Assembly (NCBI GenBank): GCA_021397835.1
Contig: JAJFZO010000609.1
Coordinates: 11,472,001-11,536,000, forward strand
Direction: 5' to 3'
From: Moringa oleifera
Taxonomy: Eukaryota > Streptophyta > Magnoliopsida > Brassicales > Moringaceae
Length of the DNA stretch: 64,000 nt
Both the position numbers and the translations under genes were made by a program. The notes beneath the pieces were generated by a model that was not told the origin of the DNA, did no database searches, and saw only the letters and a program-made list of their open reading frames with translations. The stretch's first letter is position 1; each line of letters starts with the position of its first letter. Shown here one piece after another: positions 12,495 to 25,155 of the stretch.

Positions 12495-13266
12495 AGTTGA
12501 ACTTCTTTCTGTTCTTCTCACGTACTGAAGCTAGCTATGGAAGGTCTTTTAGATGGAGGACTAGCTAGATTCTTCAGCAAAAAACAGCGTGCTCGGCAGC
12601 TCTAAAATCAAGACGTGCTTGCTGGTTTTTCCTATTTTAAAAGAAAGAATCTTGTCTTGAAGTGGAATCCAGTCTTCTGTTTGTATGAAATAGTGTCCTG
12701 GCTAAGTCATGACAGATCTCTCTGGATTTCTCTTCAGTAAAATTGTGTTTGTCATTGGCTTTTAGCTGTTGTCACTGTGTTTGAGGGGCAAGATGCTAAG
12801 AGCCTCCATACTAAAAATAAAATCAGAATATTTTCTTTAGCTTCAACATTAAAAAATGATACTCATTGCAGAAGAAGAAAAAAAAAAAAAGGGTGTTGAA
12901 TCAAGGCGTGCAGTCATGCACTTCAAATTTCCTGATTCGTTGATATCAATTTTTGTGCTAATTTACAGAAACTTGTACTGAAACAATCTTATTAGGATCG
13001 TCAACCCATCAGAATAACAGTGGATATGGGAGAAGATAAGAGACTGATAAATACCTTCTCTTACTAGCTGCTAAGAAGTTTTGTTATACAAGTAACATAA
13101 GATGATATACAATATAAGAAAGAATGATAAAGAACAAGAACTAAAGGTTAAAGAATGAGCTTGTGATACTGGAAATGAATAGACTGATAATCTTTCTGGT
13201 GCAAAAATTCTTTGATTTGTAAAACAAGCTTGTTTGGGGTAAGCTACTGAATCTGACAATTGATCC
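12495..13266. other. PMEI promoter / PME-B 3' flank
   Basis: About 770 bp between the inhibitor start and the PME-B stop. No gene, CE8 fragment or clear TATA box is visible. Confidence 0.5.
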
Positions 13267-15210
13267 TTAAGGACTGTACAGGCCATACTTAACAGGAGCA
13301 TCTGTGGCGTTGATCCAGTCCCCTTGCAAGAAAGGTCCTACAGTGAACTTCAAAGCCTCTTCCTTGTTGATGACTTTCAAGCCAGGCCACTTCACCCTGG
13401 AATCAGTTGCTGCACTAGCTCCTTCATTGTTGTACTCAGCATAATACAGAGTGTTGATTGCGAAATCTGAGTCTTGCCACTTTAGCCACCCTGCAGGGTC
13501 GATGACATCTTCGATTGTGGACTCCATTATAACAGTCCTCGAGTAAGTCTTCCAGGGCCTGCCGAGGTAGCTCTTGAACTCGCTCTTCGCAGGCTTCAGC
13601 ACATCGTCAGCAGTAATGGTACAGTTATGTATCACAATTCCTGTGGTTTCGAAAGGATCAGTCCTTCCTTGAGCTGTAACGGTGTTCTGTTGGCCAGACA
13701 GGCCTTTCCGGATGAAAATCTGACAGTTCTGGAAGATGGCTGCAGCGTCACCGAAGATGAAATCAACAGTGCCTGCAATGACGCAGCTCCTGTAGTATTG
13801 GCGATGTGTTTGTGCATACAAGGTATCCTGGTATCCCTCGAAACGGCAGTTGAGGAAAATTGATCTGTCCGATTGAACCCTGATGGCCACTGCCTGGTGC
13901 CCTTCTGGACCTGCGGTGTTCCTGAATCCCATGGCTTGTGCCATAAACCCTTCTCCAAGAGCCACTGAAACAGATACAGCAAGCAGCTATTAAACATCCT
14001 GTAAATTACAAGATACTTAGTCTGACATGTTTTAGTGAATGGCATACCAAAACTGGCTGTTTGGAAAGTAGGAACTTTGGCAACAAAGTTTTTGTTCCCG
14101 GTAACTATGGTCTTCTGTGATCCATCACCAACCATCGTGACATTCACCATCTTCTTCTCCACTGTCACCGTCTCATCATAAACTCCAGTTTTAACGTAGA
14201 TGATATACCTACATTGCCAAATTCGTCTCATCAAAATCGGTAAAGAATACAATAAGCTTGATAATAATAAGGGTGTGGAATAAAAAAATATACCTTCCAG
14301 TGTACGTTGCTGGCATGGCTTTCAGTGCTTCGGTAATAGTTGTGAAATTTCCACTACCGTCCTGTGCCACAGTCACGTTTGGCATCAGCTGGGAAAGATC
14401 CACAGCCTTCAAAATCCTGCGGTCGTCATGGCTTATCCAGGTCGGAAGCCCATCCTTGTCCATCGACGGAGATTTGGCCGCCAGAAGGTGGCGAGTGGCT
14501 CCTGAGACCTTGGTCAACGAAGAAAGGTACGTAGTGAATTGCTTAACCAGGGCAAGAGAGTTGCTAGCGAGAATCTGGGAAGAGTTCAACGTCTTCTCTA
14601 CATCTGTCTTCAGTTTCCCATCAGGGAACCCATCAACGCAGGTAGTCTGGTAAGAAATTACAGCACTGAGCCAATTGTTCAAGTCAGGGGCTATTCTTGA
14701 AAAGTTGGCAACTTCATTTGCGTCAACTTTGTCGATAGATGCCACCAGCTCTTCCTTGGCAGTATCCACGAGCGTCTTACAATCTTCTATTGCTTGTTTC
14801 TCTTCTGGGCTCTCAAAGTTGAAGGTCAAAGTCTTGTTAATGGCCTTGCCGATCTCATCGTCAACTGCAGAGATCGCAGATTTGAGCAGATACTTGGGTT
14901 GAGCCAAAGAAGTGTCATTACCCACCGCATCGTTCAAGGTCTTCTGGCAAGCGTCCTTGTACCTGGTGCCATTACACACAGTTTGAACAATTTTCTCAAC
15001 GCGATTCACCTGTTTCTGGCCTTGGTTAGTGGCTGCCTTCCGGCCATCTTCCTCATTTTTCTTAACAGTGGTGACTGCAAAAACTGCAGCACCAATCACA
15101 GCAAGAAGGGCAACAGACGAGACGGCGGCGATCAGAAGTCTCCTTCTGAACTTCTGTTGCCGCTCCGCTCGTCGGCGTTCCTGTATCTGATCGAAATCTT
15201 GAAATGCCAT
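13267..15210 (-). CDS. Pectinesterase with membrane-anchored pro-region (PME-B)
   Basis: Type-I pectin methylesterase of 591 residues; exons 15210-14294, 14208-14048, 13964-13267. The ATG at 15210 is chosen; the codon before it is GTG. A charged, Arg-rich cytosolic tail (about 22 residues, RRRAERQQKFRRR) precedes one membrane segment (LLIAAVSSVALLAVIGAAVF), so the precursor is a type-II signal-anchor protein. The PMEI-like pro-region follows (VCNGTRYKDAC; TTCVDGF), then processing-type motifs (TRHLL, DRRIL) and CE8. Catalytic Gln383, Gln405, Asp406, Asp427, Arg495 and Trp497 are present. FGDA replaces the commoner FGNA after the catalytic Asp. Both introns are short (85 and 83 bp), and the first falls in the CE8 domain, a different place from the first intron of PME-A, D and E. 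A strong hairpin lies just upstream of the start. Confidence 0.94.
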
Positions 15211-16975
15211 CACGAAAATACCTTAGAGGCAGAGGTCTCTCTGCCTTAGAATAAAGCTAAGGCAGAGAGAGAGAAAGTAAGAGATCCACAAGGGTATGTT
15301 CCTATTGAAAATGTTTCCCTCTCCCTGTTTGTTTCCTGGTGATGAGGTTTCAGCTTTATTACTGCTCCGGAAGACACCATTAAAACAGGTCTGGACAGGA
15401 GAGCTTTGAGGGTCATTTGTATTTGAAAGTTCGTTAGCTGCTTCGCGACCACAACCGCACTTCCCGCGACTTCTTCTCCTAATTATCAATAATGTCAAAC
15501 ACTAATCCAGTGGTTTAATGGCTAATTTAAGATTAGAAAGAATGGAAGAGCCGATGTTCTTATTTTTGTGGGTTTGACTAATTTTTATAAATAAAAAAAA
15601 AACAGAGAAGCTATGCTAATTAAGTTTGACAGGATTAAAAGGTTTTGTAATGTGGGCACCTTGCATGTCACCGGCTCACAGCCATCCAACGTTTTAGTTT
15701 CATATCAGGAAAGACAAAATTGTTTGAATTAATCAAGTGGCATATAATTTAATTCACTTAAAAATTAAATATAATTTAATAAATCCCTTATCAGTTACAA
15801 CCCCATTAAATAAATAAAACATAAAATTCAGTGGGTTTTCCATTTGCTAATAAGTAAATATTTGTTTCATGTGTCTACTATACTGGGCGTTGTTAGCTTT
15901 CCAGGGTGTTACTTCCACCTTTGGGCCTGGTTTATTCTTTCTTGTGCTTCTGGTTCAATTTACATACTCTGAAACTTCAAGGCCTGTCCAGAACATAGGT
16001 ACCCAATTAACCTCACCAATGCAAGAGACAAATGGGCGCCCAAAATTAGTCGCCTAACCCAAATTACACCTTTTTCATACTCAAAATTACTTTTTCACAT
16101 TAAAATTATTATTATTATATTATTAATAATAGTGATTACATAATATTATATTAATAATATAAATATTTTTATAATTTTTTAATAAAAATTTAATAATTTT
16201 TTAAATAGTTAATGAAAATTTTATGTGTAAAGAATATATATCTCCAGAGTTAAGTACTGAATGAGAGATTCGGACGTAGATAAAATATCTTTTCAAACGA
16301 GATTTTGATAAGTATGGATAGAGATATAATAGAGAATCTCATATGGAGAGAATATCTCTGTAAAAATAATAGAGTTTGCAAGTGTTTTAGATGTATCTTA
16401 AAATTTTAAACTGATCTCAATTTTTTAAACTTTTGAATAAAATACCAAATACATATGTGTTACCTTTCGTATTCTTTGTCAAATCTAAACCATTTACATT
16501 AAGATTAAAATTTTATATTAATTTAAAGTATATTGAGTATTTTTTAAAATTGTTTATTTTTTTATTATATTAATATAATAAATTATAAAAATCCCATTTC
16601 ACTTTCTTTTAAAACGATCAGCACCTTTGGTAAACCAAACCCAGTGTTGTGACTTCCTCTGTCTATTAGTGGCTTAGTCAAGTGGGCCACCGAGGAGGAA
16701 GGATATTTGGTATCCACTGTCACAAATCAAACCCTTCACATGATTGGTCCAGTTATGTTCCCCGCTAACATAAATCAGTCAGAAGAAGTTAGCTTCTTTG
16801 ATATTCATTCGCTTAGAAGTTGGATCTCTGCGTGCAATTTCTTACACCTGAAATTCATGCCTCGCAAAAGATCTAAAACAAGTTGTCTTTTCGTCCAGGA
16901 CAGTCCCCTTCAGAGCTAAATACAAGAAGAAACAGGAACTCCATTGAAGATAAACTAAGATTGTTTGTTTATTAA
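15211..16975. other. PME-B promoter and PME-C 3' flank
   Basis: Contains the PME-B leader hairpin. From about 15530 to 16620 it is AT-rich and non-coding. A short open frame at 15869-16057 (plus) is not recognisable. No gene called. Confidence 0.5.
15236..15270 (-). repeat. Perfect 14-bp inverted repeat (leader hairpin of PME-B)
   Basis: Arms 15236-15249 (TCTCTCTGCCTTAG) and 15257-15270 are exact reverse complements around a 7-base loop. On the transcript strand the hairpin would end about 25 nt before the PME-B ATG, inside the probable 5' UTR. Confidence 0.8.
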
Positions 16976-18660
16976 TTATATCCCGTCGTCGTAAGGAAAT
17001 GAAGTGGAATCCAGCCAGGCGTCGCCCGTGATGAACTCTGAGACTGAGAAGTTATAGGCATCGTAATAGTCCATTATGTAATAACCAGACCAAGAGACAC
17101 GACTCTCTGTGCCTGAACCTGGTCCGTAGTTCTCGTACTCGCCGTAGTACAGAGTGTCTAAGCCTTGATCGCCGGACCACTGGATCCACCCACTTGGGTC
17201 GATGAAATTGTCGATGTAGGATTCAAGATAAACCGTCCTGGAGAACACTCTCCATGGCCTTCCCAGGTAGCTTTTAACAGAGCTGGAGCTCGCGTGCAGA
17301 TCTACTGTTGCTAGTATCGAACAGTTTTGTATTGAAATTCCTGTGTCCTCGTCAGGGGTCTCTCGTGATTGAGCTGTGATGACGGTGAACTGTCCAGGCA
17401 TTGGTTTCCTGGATATGATGTTGCAGGCCTGGAAAACCACTGCGGCGTTGCCGAATATGAAGTCTATTGTCCCGGCGATGTCGCATTCTCGGTAGAATTG
17501 TCGGAAGGAGTGGACGTAGAGAGTGTCTTGGTAGCCATTGATGGCACATCTGTACAGCGCTGCCAAGTCTGCGTTTACTCGCAGGGCAACTGCTTGGTGC
17601 TTCGCTGGTCCTGCCGTGTTTATAATGGCTATGTCCCTCGCCAAGAAACCGTCGCCGGAGACGGCTGAAAACCCAGGAATCAGTTAGTAAGCTTAAGTTT
17701 TTTCCAGAAGAAAAGCTCGAATTTGAAAAGGTTTTGAAGCTTACCGAGAGTTGCAGATCTGAAAGTAGTCCAGCCATCGACGACGCTTCTGTTGCCAGTG
17801 ATGAAAGTGGCGTTACTTCCATCTCCAAGCAGAACAATGTTAGGCTTGTAGCTTGGTATCTCCACATTTTCATTATAGACACCTTCTTTAACATAGATGA
17901 TTGTTCGATCATAACTGTTGTTAGGAGCAAAATTAATGGCATCAGTGATGGTAGTAAAGTTTCCTGTTCCATCTGCAGCCACAGTGAGTAAGTCGCTGGG
18001 GTCATAGTCGTCGCCGGAACTCTGCAAAATCCGGCGATCTTTCTTCAAAACCCAGATGGGGAAGCTCATGAGACGGCGACTTTTATGCCCTTTTTTAGGA
18101 ACTTGCTTTGACAGAACTGACAGAGAGTTACTGACATGCTTGTAAGCACTAATTACAGAGTTCACCAACGTTGGCTTCAAAGGACCAGAAACAGAGTCCA
18201 GCCCTTCTAAGCATGTGTTCTTGTTCGTGAGAGCTGCACTCAGATACGCTCTTGCATCAGCCAGCTTTTTCGAATCTCCGGCACGGATCCTCGACATCGA
18301 TCTTTGTAAAGAAGACAACGTGATTTGGTTCAGGTCTTTGCAGTCCTGGATTGCTCCTCTCTGTTTCTCGATAACATTCGACCTTCCGGTAGTAGATAAC
18401 AGATTAGTCAGCTTTCCTGCTTCAGACAAGGCAGTTTGGAGGGTTTCCAGGAGCAAGGAAATGATGTTGGGGCTGATGTTTATTGAGATGGAGAGCTTCA
18501 ATGAGTCGAAACAAGCATACGGGTATGGCGTGGTTTTGCAGAAGGTTCTTATAGAAGAGAGACGAGGGTCTTGTAAAGTTGTTGACGAAGTCTCGAGAGC
18601 AGAGAAGAAGAAGAACATTGTGCAGAGGAGTAAGAAGAATTTTACAGCCAGGAGACCCAT
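16976..18660 (-). CDS. Pectinesterase with inhibitor-like pro-region (PME-C)
   Basis: Secreted type-I pectin methylesterase, 534 residues, two exons: 18660-17745 and 17664-16976, separated by an 80-bp intron at the position shared by all cluster members just before the GDGF motif. Signal peptide (residues 1-25, FFLLLCTMFFFF core), pro-region with CKTTPYPYAC and NTCLEG, processing-type motifs SRRLM and DRRIL, then CE8. Catalytic Gln329, Gln351, Asp352, Asp373, Arg441 and Trp443 are all present. It has lost, or never had, the extra intron of the other four PMEs. The pro-region resembles the Arabidopsis PME7/PME20/PME41 type from memory, so orthology is only suggested. Confidence 0.94.
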
Positions 18661-20440
18661 GAGAGGGCCGAAGCAGAAGCTAGAGAATGATTTTGCTGTT
18701 TATTCAACAGGAAGGAGAGGAAACACCCTACGCCGCTCGTTCTTATAGTGTCTTCGGGAATCTGAAACTGCATGGAATCTGTCTGGAATTGTGGATTAAC
18801 CTGATAAATCACAAAATTTACTCAGATTTTGATGGCCGGACTTTTTGAAAACAATGAGGACTAAAATGGCTAACCCCAAATAAAATTGCAAGTAGCAATA
18901 AAATAAACACACGTTTTGACAAAGCCCGAGCCATCACAAATACCAATTACCATCTATGAATTATTTCTTTCTTTTTCTTTTCTTTTCTGGTTCTCTTCAT
19001 TTCCACCGAAAACAGGCAGGGAATTTGTCGGTTTGTGTCGGCTGTTAACAATTCAGGCTTAACCTGAAACATGTTAAATTAAATTTTCGCTCTATGTTTT
19101 TTCCGGTCCTTCTCTTACAGGTTTTCACCAATTTTCATCAAGAAACAGAGGCTATGAAGTTTCATAGCTTATCAAACAAACAACCACAGATGGGTTCAGC
19201 ATGCAGGACCATTTTTTTCCCTCTGTAGTCTGTCAACGGTATAATGCTTCCATTGACTGCAAGAACCTGGTAAGCTTACAGGAACCCTGGTTCATCTTTT
19301 CAGGTTCAACAGGAAACTAGAAAGCATGAATGGCCTTTATTTCCTTCAGCTTTACAGCAGGAAACCGGTGGAATACATGCTGTAACTCGTTCACTCAAAC
19401 CCAGATGAATTTCAATCATATAAAATATTTTTGCGAATTAACGTTATGTTCATGTTGTGATGATTCACGGGAAAAAAGAGAGTTGTGTTCAATCTTGTGT
19501 CCATGAATCTGCAAATTTATCACATGGAGAGATTCTTGAATTATTGTTTCATAGCTCTTTTTCAGGCAACAGCATGTTTCCAAAGGCTAATGAATTATGC
19601 TTCTTTCAATTGGCTGGAGAGCTTTATCTAAAATCCACTGGAGTCAATTAGATTAATTAAAAATCACCAACACTCAAGAAGGAAAAAATAATTATATTTT
19701 TGCGTTTGGATTTTGGATTATGATTTGATAGAGAGAAAAAGAAATGCAAAAGGATCGATCATTCTCTCGTGATTTGTCACGGGAAAAAGTCAATTTTCTT
19801 TCATTGTAGTCTCTTAATTTGCTAATTGCTCACATGTTGAGAATCTTGAATCATAGTTTTTAAGGTTTTTAATTTTTTGATTAGTCTATGTTTTAAAAAA
19901 TTAAAATATAATATCATTTTTTTCAAATCAAAATGACTTATTCTGTTAAATTATTCCTTTGATTGAAGGCATAAAATTACAAAAAATACAACGGACAGAA
20001 TACTGCCAAAAAGAATAGGTTATATGGCTCGGTAAACCAATGAAATAATCCATCTAACGAATACGACACCGTTAAAATGATTCAGGGTAATCCATTTTGG
20101 ATAATCGGCTTTCAGGCCTTGACCGAATCATCACTGGGCCTGAGTTGTGATCGCCTTTTGGCCCAATGAAATAGTCCATCACTTTGTCAGAACATTTTTC
20201 AGTTCGCAATTAAAGCAAATGAATAATAATATCTGCTTTGCTTTCAAATATATAACTTCAACCATTTGGTCCTCTCTTTTCTGTGAATTGCAGCAGTTTC
20301 AGAGAATTTTTAATGTTTAAAGGGAGAAGAAATGTAGAGAAGACACTAAGTAGAAGAGGATAACAGAGAACTTGATGCTAAATCCATTATCATGTAAGGA
20401 TTATAAGACTCAATAAAACAAAGAATTTAATATCATCTGT
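18661..20440. other. PME-C promoter and PME-D 3' flank
   Basis: No gene seen. A degenerate direct repeat can be traced by eye: about 19464-19555 and about 19778-19860 share CACGGGAAAAA, a CACATG(G/T) motif and a GA-TCTTGAAT-CATAG order. It could be a decayed element; identity is low. The open frame at 19457-19651 overlaps the first copy and is not recognisable. Confidence 0.4.
18742..18748 (-). promoter_or_regulatory. Putative TATA box of PME-C
   Basis: CTATAAG on the minus strand about 85 bp upstream of the PME-C ATG. Confidence 0.35.
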
Positions 20441-22931
20441 TTACAGGGCCAATCCTGCTGTGTATCTAACACCAGTTGATGGCAACCACAAGTTCCCTTC
20501 GATGAAGTGAGCCACTGTGAAATTATTAGCTTCAGCAGAACTATTTAGCAGACGGTACCCTGGCCACTTGACTCTTCTGCCAGGCGCAGCCCCTGGCCCG
20601 TAATTCAGGTACTCCCTGTAGAACAATGTATCCAAATACAAATTGCCGTTCCACTCGAGCCATCCTTCAGGCCTTATGGCATCGCTCATGTAGGACTGCA
20701 TGATGATGGTTCTTGAATAATTCTTCCAGGGTCTACCCAGGTAGGTCTCAGTGGTGTTTATGTTTGGTAACAGGTCTGTATCGGCCGAGATATTGCAGAA
20801 CTGGATGGAGAAACCTGAAGGTTGAAATGGGTTTTTGCGGCCTTGAGCTGTTATGGTGTTTTTCTGGTTTGGTAAACCTTGTCTGGCTAGAATTTGGCAG
20901 TTCTGGAAAACTACAGTGCCATCACCAAAGATGAAGTCGACTGTGCCAGTGATGATGCATTCACGATAGAATTGGCGCATGGTGTGGGTGTAGAGGGTGT
21001 CCTGGTAACCTCTCATGGCACATCTGTAGAAAACTGATAAATCAGAGTCGGATCTCAGCGCCACTGCTTGGTGGCTTTCGGGCCCTGCTGTGTTCTCAAA
21101 CGTTATGCCTCTGGCAATGAATCCTCTGCCACTCACAGCTGCATATTTCACAGAAAAGTGATCAAGAAGCTGACAGATCAAAGAAATTGACACAGATTCA
21201 AGTACAGGGCCCTCAGATTTTCCTCACGATTCTCTTGCATAACCTATTGACCTTAGCCTTTAATCAAAGATCAAGCTGCCTACGCTTACTTTATCTTCCT
21301 CTGTAACATGATCATCTCTCAGATTTTTCATCGCATCACCATTAATGAATCATTGACTGATATCATAGTCACATATGCTGGCCTGTGACCTTGACAAAAG
21401 AACAGGTGACATTTCACTCTAGTGACCAACCAAGACCCATAATTGTTCACAGAAGCTAAGTTATATCAACCAAAACTAAGCTATCAAGCAGACCCACATG
21501 AGGACCTCCAAAGTTAATATGATGACCAGCATGTGGTTGAACTTTGCGTATTAGGGCTAAAGAATTATTATAACAATTTCTTTATCAAAGCAAATATGAT
21601 AAAAATAGAGACCCAAAACTAATTAGTGATTAGTGATTACTCACCAAATGTTGCTGATCTGAACGTGGTCCAGCCACCCTTGTAACTCCTGTCACCGGAT
21701 ATCACTGTTGCATCAACACCTTCACCCACCATCATAAGGTTCCATTTCTTCTTCTTGATCTCAACATTTTCCTTATACACTCCTCTCTTTATAAATATGA
21801 CAAATCGGGTCATGTTGGTGTCAGGTGCAGCCATAACTGCATCCATGATCTTTGTGAAATTCCCTGTACCGTCTAAAGCCACAACAACATCAGCTTCCAC
21901 CCCATTTGCTTGCAACAGTTTCCTGTCCTGAGGTTTAACCCATGAAGGGAACTGATCCTGGTCATCAATTAGCTTCCTGCCTGGAGGCTTACCACCGCCG
22001 GAGCCCTTGCTAACGCTGGGTGGGGTTGGGTGCACCATCGAGAGAAGATCAGTGACCAGTGAACTGACTTCGCCAAGGCTTCCTGCAACCACGCTTTTCA
22101 CTATCCCATTTGTTCCTTCAAACCCATCAATGCACGTATCCTGATTAGCAAGTGCAGCGCTTAACCATGTCCTGAGATCAGAACTTAGATCCCCAGTGCT
22201 GTTATCTTTACCTATCGACAAATGTTTCTTTTCATGAGAATCAAGGCAGTCTACAGACGTAGCGAATGCTCAAAACTGAGTGGACTAATTAAGATAGTAA
22301 AAAAAGGTGATGATTGCTTTTGTAAAACAGTGCATGATGAGCACGTAACTGGGTAGTCTCACCTGAGATTGCCAAGTGTGCATAGTCCAAAAAAAGCTTA
22401 CTTTGACAACACAGATTCTGAAGAAGACTAAAATATATCTTCATATACACAGTGTCTTTATTAAAATTTAAAAAGAATACATGAAAAGAAACTGCAACGG
22501 AGTGCATAGCAAGTGGGTTCTGGATCAATAGGAAGGGAAAGAAATTTATAGAAAAAAGGACAACCAGCGGGTATGCAAGAGAGATATCAAGGGTTATAAA
22601 CAGCGAAGTTACCATTGGGATTCTGGGTAGCAGAGATAGACCAGCTCAACTCATCCGAAGAGAAATCAAGCAAATCAAGGCAGTCAGATATCGCGTGGCT
22701 AAGGCGATAGTCGCCAAAGAAGTTGCCGAATTGAGACAAAATAGAGATCACTTTTCCCATGGCATCAATGGTGGTCTTCAACGAGCCCACAAACTCAGAT
22801 GCCGCTATCTTCAAACATTCTGGCTGCAGAATTCCGGTGCCTTCCACAGAGAGGACAGTATCAGTCGGGCTGCACAAACAATGACTACACAAGAAGAAGA
22901 ACAGAAACGAAAGCATAAGGAATCTTGACAT
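20441..22931 (-). CDS. Pectinesterase with inhibitor-like pro-region (PME-D)
   Basis: Secreted type-I pectin methylesterase of 527 residues; exons 22931-22613, 22211-21645, 21138-20441, introns 401 and 506 bp. Signal peptide at residues 1-21 ([13 protein letters not shown]). The pro-region has the [14 protein letters not shown] block and [10 protein letters not shown], but not the N-terminal Cys-x8-Cys hairpin seen in PME-A, B, C and E and in the free inhibitor. A processing-type DRKLL motif precedes CE8. Catalytic Gln319, Gln341, Asp342, Asp363, Arg431 and Trp433 are present; FGDG replaces FGNA after Asp363. The first intron splits the pro-region at NPNG|KDN. Likely active; specificity cannot be read from sequence. 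Confidence 0.94.
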
Positions 22932-23021
22932 TTTTGTGAGACTGTTGAGTGTTTATTCCTTATTTTTTGGTTTAAGAAGACAGGAAGCTTAGTAGCATTG
23001 TTGTTTCGAACTAGAGCAGAG

Positions 23022-23041
23022 CCTGCCTATTTAAAGGCAGG
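23022..23041 (-). promoter_or_regulatory. Putative TATA box of PME-D inside a palindrome
   Basis: Seven-bp arms CCTGCCT and AGGCAGG flank an AT core that reads TTTAAATAG on the minus strand, about 100 bp upstream of the PME-D ATG. The core is a good TATA candidate; the palindrome around it is unusual. Confidence 0.4.
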
Positions 23042-24494
23042 GTTGGGTTTAGTTAGACGACAAGGATATTTTATATATGTGAGCTGTACTGACCATTTAT
23101 GGCAAGAATGTAGAACACTATTTCTGTCATTGACTATTCTATCCATGAGAAATAAATGAATAAATAATTTTAATTATTTATTTAATTGAATTGACATTTG
23201 TTTTTTTTCTTTTAAAAAATTATTAATCTGAATTATATTAAAATTTTATATAAAAACAACAAATTATTTTTTATAATTTATTATTGCTATATATTAAGAT
23301 GATTATTAATTAATATTAGAGTAAACACGACATTAAATTTTGAAGTTTATCACTTCTCATTAAACAAATATTGACTTTTAAGAAGTCTTCAAATACTTTA
23401 ATTTATTGAATTGATCAAAATTAAGCTTTAGTTCAAATCGTATAGTTATAAAAAATTAAAGTTATTTTTATTATTAAAATAATTTAAGTAAATTTTATAT
23501 TTTATTTTTAAATTTTTAAATTTTAAATAGTTTTTGATTGATAAATTCATTTTATATATTTTTTAAAATTTTAATAATATAAAATTTTTAAATTATTTTA
23601 TGATGTTAACTTGTAATATGTTTTGCATTAGTAAAAAAATAAATTAAAAATAAGAGTTGATTTGAAAAAAAAAGAGTGAACTTTAATTTTTATATAATTT
23701 TTATTTTAACTGTTTTTAAATAAAAATATATGTTAGTTAGGGGGGCAGGTGGGGGAATTTAAGAGGGGGATAGCCACTAGCAAGAGCGACAGTAGTCATG
23801 TTGTGAGTGAGTGCATGAAAGTTGTTGCACTATTCAATGGGATCAGCACAATAAGTTGTTGTGAATTTAAAAAATATATATATAATACATATTAATTTAA
23901 TAAAATTAATAATTAAAATTCTTTATTTATTTTTATATTTAAAATATTAAATAAATTATTAAAACTTCATATTTTACCTTAAAAAATCAATACAAACTCA
24001 TATGAAAAAAAAAAAAAAAGAATTACGTTCCCAATGTGTCGGCGATGACGACTGAGGAGGATTCTTTCTCTTTTTCTTGTCCCAAATCCACATGGGCATC
24101 TTTGTCTTCTGCACCTGTGCCCATCGCTCTCTCCTAAAATCAAAATTTCGTCTGTGAAAGTAATCCATCTGTCCCTGTTTCTCTACCCATATAATCATGC
24201 TCCGTGTTCATCATTCGTGGTACAAATCATGCCCATAGGACCATTCATGTCTCTTCCCTCACCTTTCCCCCTCTTCTCAAACCACAATCATCCCCACATC
24301 TCTTGAAAGTGAAACAATCAAAGGGTTAGGTTTTTTTTTCACTGATATGAAAATATTAATATGATTTTTAATTAAAACACAGATTTTAATCCATTTATGC
24401 AAGCCGAATAAAGATCAAAAGATCAGCATCGAGGGTTCTTTTTAAGAACCCAAAAAGCAATAACTAAGAGGTCGCTTTACGCTTTAAAGAATCC

Positions 24495-24512
24495 TAACGC
24501 GAAAACGCGTTA
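24495..24512. repeat. Palindrome TAACGCG-AAAA-CGCGTTA
   Basis: Perfect 7-bp arms with a four-A spacer, conspicuous because CG dinucleotides are otherwise rare here. It contains ACGCG cores in both orientations. Function unknown. Confidence 0.5.
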
Positions 24513-25089
24513 TTTACAGCTTGCTCGCTCTGTTGCCTTTCTCCGTCTTCTCTACTTTTGCACAAAGAAGACATAAAAAGTACGCGGGATTCTGTTCTCT
24601 TCGAACTCCACATCTGTATACCTTTCTTTTCCATTAATGTCAAATTTCAGACACGATTCGTCCCCCTAGACTCAGCGTCTCCCCTAACTTTCATCTGCTA
24701 GCCTTCCTTCTTCGTGATTCTTGATACATTTGCTCTGTCAATAATTGTACTTCTTTTTGGTTCTTCGGAGATCAAGTAAACGAAGGTTACTGTCACCGAC
24801 TTCGCCATGTCATATTCGCCTTGTTTTGTCAAATCTTTGCAATTTGGTGTTTAGTGCTAATCTCCTTCCACGTGTCAATGTCCTTTTCAAGCTTTATTTG
24901 TGGTTGAGAATGATGAATCACCGGAATTTCTGCAAAACGTTTTGCCTACCTAATTTTGAAAAAAAAAAAATTAAGGTGAAAATCATTTAAAATTGAAAAG
25001 AAAAATATTGATAATTTTTTTAATACTAAAAATATAATTTAAAATATTTATAAAAAATAATTTATTAATAAAAATAATATAAAATTTAA

Positions 25090-25155
25090 AAATAAAGTAT
25101 AAAATTTATTTAAATAATTTTTTAGATATTTTAATAATAAAAATATTATTAATTT
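25090..25155 (+). repeat. Dispersed AT-rich repeat, copy 2
   Basis: Near-match (about five differences by eye) to 4988-5053, about 20 kb away. Same orientation. Confidence 0.45.

Noticed and set aside
15211..15213. Upstream start for PME-B
   Set aside because: The codon is GTG; the first ATG is at 15210 and gives the normal N-terminus. The same reasoning moved the starts of the inhibitor (12494) and PME-E (29209).
14258..15249. Plus-strand open frames across PME-B
   Set aside because: Shadows of the PME-B first exon on the opposite strand, as are similar frames over the other PMEs.
19457..19860. Degenerate direct repeat considered as LTR pair
   Set aside because: Identity too low and no TG-CA ends, primer-binding site or target duplication; left as a weak repeat note.
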